64,000 bases of DNA from an uncultured Oscillospiraceae bacterium (lineage in GTDB: Bacteria > Bacillota > Clostridia > Oscillospirales > Oscillospiraceae): NCBI GenBank assembly GCA_944385035.1, contig CALWVV010000004.1, forward strand, positions 112,249-176,248, read 5' to 3'. Shown here piece by piece: positions 46,033 to 54,572 of the stretch. The notes under the pieces were generated by a model, which saw nothing but the letters and a program-made list of their open reading frames with translations, searched no databases and was not told where the DNA came from. Each line of letters starts with the position of its first letter. The first letter of the stretch is position 1. Made by a program: the position numbers and the translations under genes.

Positions 46033-47232
46033 TCAGATGACCTCGCCCTTGAGGAAGCGCTCCAGACGGTCCAGACCCTCCTGAATGTTGGCACGGGAGG
46101 TGGCATAGGACCAGCGGACAAAGTTGGGGGCACCGAAGCCGGTGCCGGGCACCACAGCCACCTTGCCGTACTTCAGGAAGAGGTTTCCGAAGTCGTCGGC
46201 GTCTTTGATGACGGTGCCGTGCATCTCCTTGCCGATGAGCTTTTCGATGTTCATCATCACATAGAAGGCGCCGTGGGGGCGGATGCAGCTGACACCCTCG
46301 ATCTGGTTCATGCGCTCCACCATATAGTTGCGGCGGCGCTCAAAGGCACGGCGCATGGTCTCCACCATCTCCTGAGAGGCGGTGTAGGCGGTGAGGGCGG
46401 CCTTCTGAGAGACGGCGCAGGGAGAACCGGCACAGTGGCTGACATAGTTGGAGATGACCTTGGCCACCTGGGGGTTGGCGGCCACATAGCCGATGCGCCA
46501 GCCGGTCATGGCGTAGGACTTGGACACACCGTTGATGATCAGGGTGCGCTCCTTGGCCTCGGGGCTGATGGAGGCGAAGCTCACAAACTCCTCCTCATCA
46601 TAGACCAGCTGGAAGTAGATCTCGTCGGAGATGACATAGATGTCCTCCTCCACACAGACCTTGGCGATCTCCTCCAGCTCCTTGCGTGAATACATCATGC
46701 CGGTGGGGTTGGAGGGGTTGTTGAGGATCATGCACTTGGTCTTGGGGGTGATAGCCTCCCGCAGCTCCTGAGCGGTCAGCTTGAACTGGTCCTGCTCCCG
46801 TGTCTCGATGACCACGGGCACACCGCCCACCATCTTGATGAGCTCAATGTAGCTCACCCAGTAGGGTGCGGGCAGGATGACCTCGTCCCCAGGGTTCACC
46901 AGGGCCCGAAGGGCCTCATACACGCAGGACTTGGCGCCGTTGGACACCACGATCTGGCTGGGCTCATACTCCAGGCCGCAGTCCTCACGCAGCCGCTGGC
47001 AGATCGCCTTGCGCAGCTCCAGAGTACCGGCGGAGGGGGTATATTTGGTATCGTTATTATGAATGGCGGCAATGCCGGCCAGTTTGATGTGGTCAGGGGT
47101 GGCGAAATCGGGCTCACCGGCACCGAAGCCAATGACATCCAATCCCTCCGCCTTCATCTGCTTGAACATACTGTCAATGGCCATGGTGGTAGAGGGCTCC
47201 ACGCCCAGGGCCAGTTTGGAAAGTTCCTTCAT
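46033..47232 (-). CDS. Class I aminotransferase, aspartate type
   Basis: This 399-residue PLP enzyme resembles the AspB family of aspartate aminotransferases. It has NGAKSCVYEAL, the substrate/PLP segment NNPSNPTGMMY (about 167-177), SDEIYFQLVYD with the PLP-contacting Asp, and GVSKSYAMTGWRIGY (about 229-243) with the Schiff-base Lys. ATG at 47232 is taken for its GGGAGGA; the in-frame ATG at 47265 has none. It has its own promoter and terminator. A second aminotransferase in the window (56726) is about 40% similar by eye. Confidence 0.9.
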   Translation of the reverse strand: MKELSKLALGVEPSTTMAIDSMFKQMKAEGLDVIGFGAGEPDFATPDHIKLAGIAAIHNNDTKYTPSAGTLELRKAICQRLREDCGLEYEPSQIVVSNGAKSCVYEALRALVNPGDEVILPAPYWVSYIELIKMVGGVPVVIETREQDQFKLTAQELREAITPKTKCMILNNPSNPTGMMYSRKELEEIAKVCVEEDIYVISDEIYFQLVYDEEEFVSFASISPEAKERTLIINGVSKSYAMTGWRIGYVAANPQVAKVISNYVSHCAGSPCAVSQKAALTAYTASQEMVETMRRAFERRRNYMVERMNQIEGVSCIRPHGAFYVMMNIEKLIGKEMHGTVIKDADDFGNLFLKYGKVAVVPGTGFGAPNFVRWSYATSRANIQEGLDRLERFLKGEVI

Positions 47233-47270
47233 ACCAAAATTCCTCCCGTTACTTAAATCATGCACGCATT

Positions 47271-47299
47271 ATTATATGTGTGCCGACCCAAAAATGCAA
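47271..47299 (-). promoter_or_regulatory. Promoter of the aspartate aminotransferase gene
   Basis: TTGCAT (47299-47294) and TATAAT (47276-47271) on the minus strand have a 17-base spacer. Confidence 0.7.
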
Positions 47300-47351
47300 G
47301 AGGTAAATTGGAAATTTGCAGAATTTTCTCAATTTTAGGGAAAAGGCATAA

Positions 47352-47384
47352 AAAAAGGGGGGCTGTGACACAGCTCCCCTTTTC
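47352..47384 (-). terminator. Intrinsic terminator of leuCDB
   Basis: A GGGGAGCTG/CAGCCCCCC hairpin is followed by six T residues on the minus strand, just after leuB. Confidence 0.75.
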
Positions 47385-47435
47385 AAAATGCAAAATAGAC
47401 ATTTGACCGCCAGACACGGCCGGTGGTTTTTTCCC

Positions 47436-48512
47436 TTACAGATGCTGGCGGATGAGCTCGCCCATGCGGATGGTGCCCACCGCCTGCTCCCCCGCCTTGG
47501 CGATGTCGGCGGTGCGCCAGCCCTCGTTGAGGACGGCATCCACCGCATCCTCGATGGCCTTAGCCTCCTGGGACAGGTGGAAGGAATAGCGGAACATCAT
47601 GGCCACAGACAGAATGGTGGCAATGGGATTGGCCTTGTCCTGCCCGGCGATGTCCGGGGCGGAGCCGTGGATGGGCTCGTAGAGGCCGGGGGCCTGGTCC
47701 CCGATGGAGGCGGAGGGCAAGAGACCGATGGAACCGGTGATCATGCTGGCCTCATCGGAGAGGATATCTCCAAACATGTTCTCGGTGACCACCACGTCAA
47801 ACTGCCCCGGATCCCGGACCAGCTGCATGGCGGCGTTGTCCACCAGCACGTCCTCATACTGCACATCGGAATATTCTTCCGCCAGACGGTGCATGACCGA
47901 GCGCCACAGGCGGCTGGTCTCCAGCACGTTGGCCTTGTCCACGCTGGCTACCTTCTTGCCCCGCAGCCGGGCCAGCTCAAAGGCCCGGCGGCCAATGCGC
48001 TCGATCTCCATCTCAGAGTAGGCCATGCGGTCGGCGCACTCCTCCCCCCGGTCCTCGGTCTGGTAGCGCTCCCGCTTGCCGAAGTAGATGCCGCCGGTAA
48101 GCTCCCGGACGATCATCAGGTCAATGCCCTTTTCCGCCGTCTCCTTCTTCAGGGGGCAGGCCTCGGCCAGGGCGGGACGCAGGGCGGCGGGGCGCAGGTT
48201 GGCGTAGAGCCCCAGATCCTTGCGGATGGACAGCAGAGCGGTCTCCGGCCGCTTTTGGGGATCGGTGGAGTGGCCCCACTTGGGCCCGCCCACGGCGCCC
48301 AGCAGGACGGCGTCGCAGGCCTTGCAGGCCTCGGCGGTGCCATCGGGATAGCTCTTGCCCACCGCATCGATGGCGCAGCCGCCCATCAAAACATCCGTAT
48401 AGGTAAAGGTGTGGCCAAACTTCTCGCCGATGGCGTCCATGACCTTCACGGCCTCGCCCACCACCTCGGGGCCAATGCCGTCGCCCCGGATCAGCGCGAT
48501 CTTATAGTTCAT
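47436..48512 (-). CDS. leuB: 3-isopropylmalate dehydrogenase
   Basis: This 358-residue NAD-dependent dehydrogenase performs the third leucine-specific step. It contains IRGDGIGPEVVGEAVKVMD at the start, VRELTGGIYFGKRER, the catalytic KANVLETSRLWR region and the Mg-binding MFGDILSDEASM (about 228-239), followed by GSAPDIAGQDKANPIA. It overlaps leuD by four bases (ATGA) and ends the leuC-leuD-leuB operon. Confidence 0.96.
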   Translation of the reverse strand: MNYKIALIRGDGIGPEVVGEAVKVMDAIGEKFGHTFTYTDVLMGGCAIDAVGKSYPDGTAEACKACDAVLLGAVGGPKWGHSTDPQKRPETALLSIRKDLGLYANLRPAALRPALAEACPLKKETAEKGIDLMIVRELTGGIYFGKRERYQTEDRGEECADRMAYSEMEIERIGRRAFELARLRGKKVASVDKANVLETSRLWRSVMHRLAEEYSDVQYEDVLVDNAAMQLVRDPGQFDVVVTENMFGDILSDEASMITGSIGLLPSASIGDQAPGLYEPIHGSAPDIAGQDKANPIATILSVAMMFRYSFHLSQEAKAIEDAVDAVLNEGWRTADIAKAGEQAVGTIRMGELIRQHL

Positions 48513-48994
48513 TTCGCCACCCCCCGCGCTTTCAGGGAGTTGAGCAGGCCTCCGCTCTGGATGATCCCCTCAATAAAGGGAGGGAAAGGAGCCGCCTGCC
48601 AGGTCTTGCCCTGGGTCACATCGGTGATGATACCCGTAGAAAAGTCCACGTCCACTTCATCACCGGGCTGGATTTCCTCCGCCGCCTGGGGACACTCTAC
48701 AATGGGGAACCCAATGTTGATGGCATTGCGGTAGAAAATGCGTGCAAAGGAGGGGGCAATGACGCACTTCACGCCGCAGGACTTGATGGCCAGAGGGGCA
48801 TGCTCCCGTGAGGAGCCGCAGCCAAAGTTCGGTCCTGCCACAATGATGTCCCCAGGCTGGACGGTGGAAGCAAAGGTTTCGTCGATGTCCTCCATACAAT
48901 GGGAGGCCAGAGCGGCGGGAGAGGGATCGTTCAAGTGCCGGGCCGGGATGATGACATCGGTGTCTACATTGGCGCCGTATTTATAAACCTTCAT
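48509..48994 (-). CDS. leuD: 3-isopropylmalate dehydratase small subunit
   Basis: This 161-residue subunit of isopropylmalate isomerase carries the swivelling domain. Marks are YGANVDTDVIIPARHL at the start and GPNFGCGSSREHAPLAIKSCGVKCVIAPSFARIFYRNAINIG, the substrate-recognition region. It pairs with the LeuC subunit encoded about 150 bases upstream and overlaps leuB. The 149-base gap to leuC holds no gene and no clear terminator. Confidence 0.95.
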   Translation of the reverse strand: MKVYKYGANVDTDVIIPARHLNDPSPAALASHCMEDIDETFASTVQPGDIIVAGPNFGCGSSREHAPLAIKSCGVKCVIAPSFARIFYRNAINIGFPIVECPQAAEEIQPGDEVDVDFSTGIITDVTQGKTWQAAPFPPFIEGIIQSGGLLNSLKARGVAK

Positions 48995-49143
48995 GGAACG
49001 TCATTCCTTTCTGATTGTTGGAAATCGAAGCGAAACCGGGAGTCAGAGCCGGGAACAGAAAACGAATCAGACTTTTTCTTTTCTCTCCCCTTCCGAACAC
49101 CCCAGAGGCGAAACGCAGTTTCGCACAACATTCTAGCTTTCTT

Positions 49144-50406
49144 TTAAGAAAGCGTGCGGGGGTCGGCCACGCAGCCGGCGATGGCGGAGGCGGCCGCCAC
49201 GGCGGGAGAGGCCAGAATGACCTCGCTGGTCACATGGCCCATGCGCCCCACAAAATTCCGGTTGGTGGTGGAGACGGTACGCTCCCCCTCGGCCATCACG
49301 CCCATGTGGCCGCCCAGGCAGGGGCCGCAGGTGGGAGTAGAGACAGCGGCGCCGGCCTCGATGAAGTCCTGAATGAGGCCCTCCTTCATGGCCTGGAGCA
49401 CGATCTCCTGGGTGGCGGGAATGACCACGCAGCGCACGTTGGGGGCCACCTTCTTACCTCTCATAATGGCCGCGGCAATGCGCAGGTCCTGAATCCTTCC
49501 GTTGGTGCAGGAGCCGATGACCACCTGGTTGATGGGCAGTCCGGCCACCTCGCTGACCACCTTGGTGTTCTCTGGCAGGTGGGGCATGGCCACGGTGGGC
49601 TCCAGCTGATCCAGGTCAATGACTACCTCCCGGACATACTCCGCATCGGGGTCGGCCTGGAAGGCCTCACAGGGGCGGTTCACCCGGCCGTTGATGTACT
49701 CCATGGTCTTTTCGTCTACAGGGAAGATGCCGTTCTTGCCGCCGGCCTCGATGGCCATGTTGGAGATGGTGAACCGGTCGTCCATGGTGAGGGAGGCAAC
49801 GCCCTCCCCGGCAAACTCCAGGGACTGGTAGAGAGCCCCGTCCACCCCGATCTCACCGATCAGGTGAAGGATGACGTCCTTGCCGGACACATGGGGCTGC
49901 AGCTTTCCCTTCAGGGTGACCTTGATGGCGGCAGGCACCTTGAACCACAGCAGTCCCGTGGCCATGCCGGCGGCCATGTCGGTGGAACCGATGCCCGTGG
50001 AGAAGGCCCCCAGAGCCCCGTAGGTGCAGGTGTGGGAATCGGCACCCACGATGATCTCACCGGGGGCACACAGGCCCTTCTCAGGCAGCAGGGCGTGCTC
50101 CACGCCCATCTGACCCACATCAAAGAAATTGGTAATGCTGTGCTTGTGGGCAAATTCCCGTGCCTGCTTGCACAGCTGGGCGGACTTGATATCTTTGCAG
50201 GGGGTGTAGTGGTCCAGAACAATGGCGATCTTGTCCTTGTCAAAGACCTGGGTGAATCCCGCCTTTTCAAACTCGGTGATGGCCACCGGAGTCGTGATGT
50301 CGTTGCCCAGGACCAGATCCAGCTTCGCCTCGATGAGCTGGCCTACCTCTACCTGATCTAACCCGGCGTGTTTGGCCAGGATCTTCTGTGTCATGGTCAT
50401 TCCCAT
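49144..50406 (-). CDS. leuC: 3-isopropylmalate dehydratase large subunit
   Basis: This 420-residue aconitase-family subunit isomerises 2- to 3-isopropylmalate with an iron-sulfur cluster. The cluster Cys residues lie in [17 protein letters not shown] and [13 protein letters not shown] (about 353-365 for the latter pair), and [26 protein letters not shown] is the conserved central motif. The ATG at 50406 has GGGAGGAAT upstream. The length is that of the shorter HacA-like LeuC type found in Clostridia and archaea. It is the first gene of the operon. Confidence 0.95.
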   Translation of the reverse strand: MGMTMTQKILAKHAGLDQVEVGQLIEAKLDLVLGNDITTPVAITEFEKAGFTQVFDKDKIAIVLDHYTPCKDIKSAQLCKQAREFAHKHSITNFFDVGQMGVEHALLPEKGLCAPGEIIVGADSHTCTYGALGAFSTGIGSTDMAAGMATGLLWFKVPAAIKVTLKGKLQPHVSGKDVILHLIGEIGVDGALYQSLEFAGEGVASLTMDDRFTISNMAIEAGGKNGIFPVDEKTMEYINGRVNRPCEAFQADPDAEYVREVVIDLDQLEPTVAMPHLPENTKVVSEVAGLPINQVVIGSCTNGRIQDLRIAAAIMRGKKVAPNVRCVVIPATQEIVLQAMKEGLIQDFIEAGAAVSTPTCGPCLGGHMGVMAEGERTVSTTNRNFVGRMGHVTSEVILASPAVAAASAIAGCVADPRTLS

Positions 50407-50454
50407 GGAATATTCCTCCCTGTCGGATGATTTGTCCCTATCTTACCAGGCCCC

Positions 50455-50484
50455 TTGTCAAAAGAATGTAAACTATGTTACAAT
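50455..50484 (+). promoter_or_regulatory. Promoter of the Crp/Fnr gene
   Basis: TTGTCA (50455-50460) and TACAAT (50479-50484) have an 18-base spacer. The same bases read TTGACA on the minus strand (50461-50456), which may serve leuC, though I see no good -10 there. Confidence 0.6.
50467..50482. promoter_or_regulatory. Crp-type palindromic operator candidate
   Basis: TGTAA-N6-TTACA is a perfect 5-bp inverted repeat with the six-base gap usual for Crp/Fnr dimers. It overlaps the -10 of the regulator's own promoter, so binding would block it, and lies upstream of leuC on the other side. Confidence 0.55.
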
Positions 50485-50514
50485 TGAAAAAATTCTACGA
50501 AAGGCCGAGCGTCT

Positions 50515-51141
50515 ATGGACTTCACCCCCGACTTCCCCGCCCACATCTGGGAGCCCTTTGCCCAAAGCCGTCCCCCGATCCTCTGCGGGGCGGGCTACCT
50601 GATCTATCTGCAGAATACCGCGGCCACCTGCTTCTACCACCTGAAAAGCGGCCGGGTAAAGAGCTTTATCCAGTCGGAGGACGGTGAGGAGCGCATCCTC
50701 CATGTGTACGGCGCAGGCAGCCTCTTTGGCGAGGCCTCCTTCTTTGACGAGCTGCCCCGTGTATCCTCCGCCGTGGCTCTCACCGACTGTCAGATCGTGG
50801 CCATTGACCGGGAGCTGGTCACCCAGGAGATCGCCAAACATCCGGAACTGGCCCTGGCCATGATGAAATATCTGGCCCGGACGGTGCGCCTGCTGTCCGG
50901 CCAGGTGGACCAGATGGCCTTCCGCCCCGCCCGGTGGCGGGTGGGGCGGTTTCTCCTCTCCCTCTCCCCTGACGGCGGAGAGGCCCATTGCACCCAGGAG
51001 GACATTGCCGCCGCCGTGTCGGTGAGCCGGGTGACGGTGAGCCGGATTTTAAACGCCTTTGCCCGAGAGGGGCTGGTGGACGTCGGTTATGGGACCGTAC
51101 GGGTACTGGACCCCTATGCCTTGGACCAGCAATGTAAATAA
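50515..51141 (+). CDS. Crp/Fnr family transcription regulator
   Basis: This 208-residue regulator has an N-terminal cyclic-nucleotide-binding-like beta barrel (about 20-115, LKSGRVKSFIQSEDGEERIL, YGAGSLFGEASFFDELPR) and a C-terminal winged helix with CTQEDIAAAVSVSRVTVSRIL (about 160-180). The Fnr iron-sulfur Cys set is missing, with only isolated Cys residues, so the signal is not obvious. The palindrome in its own promoter suggests autoregulation. It faces away from leuC across a short shared upstream region. Confidence 0.88.
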   Translation: MDFTPDFPAHIWEPFAQSRPPILCGAGYLIYLQNTAATCFYHLKSGRVKSFIQSEDGEERILHVYGAGSLFGEASFFDELPRVSSAVALTDCQIVAIDRELVTQEIAKHPELALAMMKYLARTVRLLSGQVDQMAFRPARWRVGRFLLSLSPDGGEAHCTQEDIAAAVSVSRVTVSRILNAFAREGLVDVGYGTVRVLDPYALDQQCK

Positions 51142-51145
51142 GCAA

Positions 51146-51177
51146 AAAACGGCGGGGAAGCATCCCCGCCGTTTTCC
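51146..51177. terminator. Intrinsic terminator between convergent genes
   Basis: CGGCGGGGA/TCCCCGCCG (51150-51158 with 51163-51171) has an A-run on the left and TTTT on the right. Confidence 0.85.
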
Positions 51178-51189
51178 TTCGGATTCTCT

Positions 51190-52833
51190 TTATACAGGCT
51201 CTTGCTCCAGCTCCACGGCCCTGGCAATGGCCGCATGAATGTTGGGCTGGAAGTTCTCCTCCCCCACCAGGTCGTACATGCCCGACTTTTTGAACACAGA
51301 CATGGGCTGTTCGTTCACATGGGAAAAGACCACCTGGATGTTTTTGTCCTTACATTCCATGTACAGGCGCATGAGGCCATTGAGGGCCGTAATGTCCATT
51401 CCGGGCACCGCACGCATGCGCAGCACCAGCACCCGGCGGTGGGTGTCCCGGTCCATGTGGGGAATTTTGTCCGCCGCCCCAAAGAACATAGGCCCGGTGA
51501 TCTCATAGACCATCACATGGTTGGGCACCGGCATCATGCGCCCGGTGTCGTCGTCGGTCTCCTCCACATAGTCCCACTCCTTGATCTCGGCCACATCGGC
51601 CATGCGCTTCATAAACAGCAGGCAGGCCAGGGACAGGCCCACGGCGATGGCCACCACCAGGTCAAAGACCACCGTGAGCACAAAGGTGAGGGCCAGCACC
51701 GCCACATCGCTTTTCGGGGCATGCCTGACCATGCTCACCACGGTGCGCCAGCCGCTCATATTGTAGGCCACCTGGAACAAAATGGCCGCAATGCAGGGCA
51801 TGGGGATGAGGGCGGCGTAGGGCATGAGCAGCACCAGCACCAGCAGCAGCACCACCGCGTGGACCATGCCCGCCACCGGAGAATTGCCTCCGTTCTTCAC
51901 ATTGGCAGCGGTACGGGCAATGGCCCCGGTGGCGGGAATCCCTCCAAAAAGGGCGGAGGCAGCATTGCCCACCCCCTGGGCCATCAGCTCCATGTTGGAG
52001 TTGTGACGGGCCTTGATCATTTCATCGGCCACCACCGCCGACAGCAGAGACTCGATGGCCGCCAGCACCGCAATGGTGAAGGCATCGGGCAGCACCGCGG
52101 AAATGGTGCCGTAGGAGAAGTCGGGCAGCTGGAGCGAGGGCAGGCTGCCGGAAATAGTGTACAGGTCCCCGATGGTATTCACCGGCAGGTCTAATCCCTT
52201 TACAGCACCTGCCGTTACCAGAACTGCAATGAGAGAGGCGGGAATCTTCTGAAAGAGCTTCGGCCACAGGAACAAAATGGCCAGGGCCAGCACCCCCACC
52301 CCAACGGCGGTCAGGTTCACCGTGTGAAAGGTATGGATGACCTCCTCCAGCTTCTCCATGGTCTCCACCGGAGCGTTCTGAAAGGTGAGGCCAAAGAAGT
52401 CCTTCAGCTGGCCGATGACGATGGTCACGGCAATGCCGGCGGTAAAGCCAGTGGTGATGGTATAGGGAATAAACTTGATCATGCTGCCCATGCGCAGCAC
52501 ACCCATCAGGATCAGCAGCACGCCCGCCAGAACGGTGGCGGTGGCCAGTCCGGCCATGCCGCTGCGGGCCACCACCCCGGCCACAATGGTGGCAAAGGCG
52601 GCGGTAGGACCGGCGATCTGCACCTTGCTCCCGCCCAGGGCGGAGATGACAAAGCCCGCCACGATGGCAGTATAGAGGCCCTGCTCCGGGGACACTCCAG
52701 AGGCCAGGGCCAGGGCAATGGACAAAGGCAGGGCAATGATGGCAACAATGATGCCGGCAATTAGATCTTTTACAAATTTTTCCTTGGAATAGCTCTTTAA
52801 GGAATGGACCAATTGGGGGGTCAACTCTCTCAT
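51190..52833 (-). CDS. SulP family anion transporter
   Basis: This 547-residue SLC26/SulP protein has about ten to twelve helices (from residue 20 to about 410) and a C-terminal STAS domain (about 435-547). The family motifs GLYTAIVAGFVISALGGSKVQIAGPTAAF near 53-81 and the central AIESLLSAVVADEM are present. The substrate may be sulfate, bicarbonate or another anion; none is indicated. It has its own promoter (52873-52901). Confidence 0.92.
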   Translation of the reverse strand: MRELTPQLVHSLKSYSKEKFVKDLIAGIIVAIIALPLSIALALASGVSPEQGLYTAIVAGFVISALGGSKVQIAGPTAAFATIVAGVVARSGMAGLATATVLAGVLLILMGVLRMGSMIKFIPYTITTGFTAGIAVTIVIGQLKDFFGLTFQNAPVETMEKLEEVIHTFHTVNLTAVGVGVLALAILFLWPKLFQKIPASLIAVLVTAGAVKGLDLPVNTIGDLYTISGSLPSLQLPDFSYGTISAVLPDAFTIAVLAAIESLLSAVVADEMIKARHNSNMELMAQGVGNAASALFGGIPATGAIARTAANVKNGGNSPVAGMVHAVVLLLVLVLLMPYAALIPMPCIAAILFQVAYNMSGWRTVVSMVRHAPKSDVAVLALTFVLTVVFDLVVAIAVGLSLACLLFMKRMADVAEIKEWDYVEETDDDTGRMMPVPNHVMVYEITGPMFFGAADKIPHMDRDTHRRVLVLRMRAVPGMDITALNGLMRLYMECKDKNIQVVFSHVNEQPMSVFKKSGMYDLVGEENFQPNIHAAIARAVELEQEPV

Positions 52834-52872
52834 AGACGCGCTCTCCTTAACAGTTTTTTAACACACCCCTTT

Positions 52873-52901
52873 ATCATAAGCGCTCCTCCCCTCTTTTGCA
52901 A
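52873..52901 (-). promoter_or_regulatory. Promoter of the SulP gene
   Basis: TTGCAA (52901-52896) and TATGAT (52878-52873) on the minus strand have a 17-base spacer. Confidence 0.6.
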
Positions 52902-52944
52902 GGATTTATTTACAGCTTTCCCTGCTTTTTGCATCATTTTTTGC

Positions 52945-52979
52945 AAAAATGCAAGGGTTCCGGCCTTCCGGAACCCTTG
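52945..52979 (-). terminator. Intrinsic terminator of spoIIR
   Basis: A perfect 12-bp stem (52952-52963 with 52968-52979) is followed on the minus strand by CATTTTT. Confidence 0.8.
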
Positions 52980-53000
52980 TCAGCGGAGAAATTCTCTCCT

Positions 53001-53621
53001 CTATTCAGAAAACAGCCCCTGGAGCTGGCCCAGCAGCTCCATACTCTTGAATTTCAGCACATAGCCCTCGTCCTGTTCCGTCACCAGGGCCGCCTGGCCG
53101 GGGGTAAAATAGCCGGCCTGGGTAGCCTCCTCCACCGTCTCACTGGCTGCTCCCAGACACAGGGGCGGGAAGGCCACACACCACCAGTTTTGTCCCTTCC
53201 CCTCCCCAATGACAATGCGCAGGGCATTGTAATTCCCCGCGGGCAGGGCAAAGCCCTCATATTCCTTGGTGGGGAACCAGCAGTTGGTAAGCTGGGCAGT
53301 GACCTGGTAAGGGTACCCCGCTTCCTCCACCACCGCCTGGCCCGCCTGGGCCAGTTCATCCAGATGGGCCTCCAGGGCAGAGCGTGCCTCAGACAGGGTG
53401 GCATGCTCCGGATAAAAGGTCTCCGCCTGGGCCAGCACACGGTCCCGCACCTGCAGCTTCAGAGCCTGGTCGGCCTGGCTGTCCGAATTGGCGATCACAT
53501 GAAAGCGGATGACACTGTCCGCCAGCTCCCGCTGCTCCTGTCCCAGCCAGCTCCCCGCAGCTACTGCCACCAGCAGCCCAAACATCAGGGACAATTCCCA
53601 ACATTTCAGTTTCCGATCCAT
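53001..53621 (-). CDS. spoIIR: Stage II sporulation protein R
   Basis: This 206-residue protein is SpoIIR, the forespore signal that activates processing of pro-SigE in the mother cell via SpoIIGA. An N-terminal helix (about 10-27) exports or anchors it. The diagnostic parts are IRFHVIANSDSQADQALKLQVRD (about 38-60), NCWFPTKEYEGFALPAGNYNALRIVIGEGKG and NWWCVAFPPLC (about 144-154). This is strong evidence of a spore-forming host. In B. subtilis the gene is under SigF; I could not see a convincing SigF site in the short upstream gap. Confidence 0.94.
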   Translation of the reverse strand: MDRKLKCWELSLMFGLLVAVAAGSWLGQEQRELADSVIRFHVIANSDSQADQALKLQVRDRVLAQAETFYPEHATLSEARSALEAHLDELAQAGQAVVEEAGYPYQVTAQLTNCWFPTKEYEGFALPAGNYNALRIVIGEGKGQNWWCVAFPPLCLGAASETVEEATQAGYFTPGQAALVTEQDEGYVLKFKSMELLGQLQGLFSE

Positions 53622-53642
53622 TGCCGTCTCCTTTCAAGGCGG

Positions 53643-53697
53643 CAAAAAAGCCGCCCAATACCATAAAGCTAATTTGCTTTACAGTATAGGCGGCTTC
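53643..53697 (-). terminator. Long hairpin terminator of ispE
   Basis: On the minus strand AAGCCGCC pairs with GGCGGCTT, with an inner stem around TAAAGC/GCTTTA, followed by six T residues. It fills most of the 85-base gap before spoIIR. Confidence 0.75.
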
Positions 53698-53705
53698 TAA
53701 TCATT

Positions 53706-54557
53706 TTAAACCGTCTGGGTCAAAAAAGTTTCATTGCTGGTCTCCCGCAGGCGCGCATAGGCCTCCTGGGCCTCCTCTTCCCGCTCAAACAGGCCAAAGG
53801 CAGTGGGCCCGGTGCCGCTCATGCTGGCCCCCAGAGCTCCGCAGCGGATGAGCTCGTTTTTGATCTCACACACCCGTGCAAGCTGGCGTTTGGGAAGGGC
53901 ATCCTCAAAGACGTTGTACATCCGGCGGGCCACCCCGGCCAGATCCCCGGCCTCCAGGGCTTCTATGGCTCCCTTCGTATCCGGATGGCGGCGCAGGCGC
54001 ACCCGGTCGATCTGGGCAAAGAGGGCGGGCGTGGAGATGGGAAAGTCGGGCTTACACACCACTACCCAGCACTTTGGCAAAGGCGGCAGTGGGGTGAGCA
54101 CCTCTCCCCTGCCCTCGGCCAGGGCGGTACAGCCCATAACACAGTAGGGCACATCGGACCCCACCATCTCTCCGATTTTCGCCAGAGCCTCCTGTTCCAC
54201 CGGAGTGGCATCCATCTCGTTCAGCGCCCGGAGCACCGCGGCGGCATCGCTGCTCCCCCCGGCCATACCGGCACAGATGGGAATGCGCTTTGTAATGGCG
54301 ATCTCCAGTCCCTGGGGCTCCTGCCCCCGTGCCTCCCAGTACCGCAGGGCAGCCTGGGCGGCCAAATTTTTCTCGTTATTGGGTAAAAAATGCACATTGG
54401 TCTTGACCCGCAGCTCATTCCAACCCAGAGGCTCCACCGTCAGGTCGTCGGCCAGAGTGATGGACTGCATGATCATCCGCATATCGTGGTAGCCGTCCGG
54501 GCGTTTGGACAGCACGTCCAGGGTGAGATTCAGCTTTGCATTTGCCTGGATGAACAT
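53706..54557 (-). CDS. ispE: 4-diphosphocytidyl-2-C-methyl-D-erythritol kinase
   Basis: This 283-residue GHMP-family kinase acts in the MEP route to isoprenoids. It starts with the substrate motif ANAKLNLTLDVLSKRPDGYHDM (about 5-26) and has the ATP-binding glycine-rich PICAGMAGGSSDAAAVLRALN (about 92-112) and the C-terminal GASMSGTGPTAFGLF. It is 15 bases downstream of the DUF1015 gene, probably in the same transcript. Confidence 0.95.
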   Translation of the reverse strand: MFIQANAKLNLTLDVLSKRPDGYHDMRMIMQSITLADDLTVEPLGWNELRVKTNVHFLPNNEKNLAAQAALRYWEARGQEPQGLEIAITKRIPICAGMAGGSSDAAAVLRALNEMDATPVEQEALAKIGEMVGSDVPYCVMGCTALAEGRGEVLTPLPPLPKCWVVVCKPDFPISTPALFAQIDRVRLRRHPDTKGAIEALEAGDLAGVARRMYNVFEDALPKRQLARVCEIKNELIRCGALGASMSGTGPTAFGLFEREEEAQEAYARLRETSNETFLTQTV

Positions 54558-54572
54558 GACAACACCATCCCT

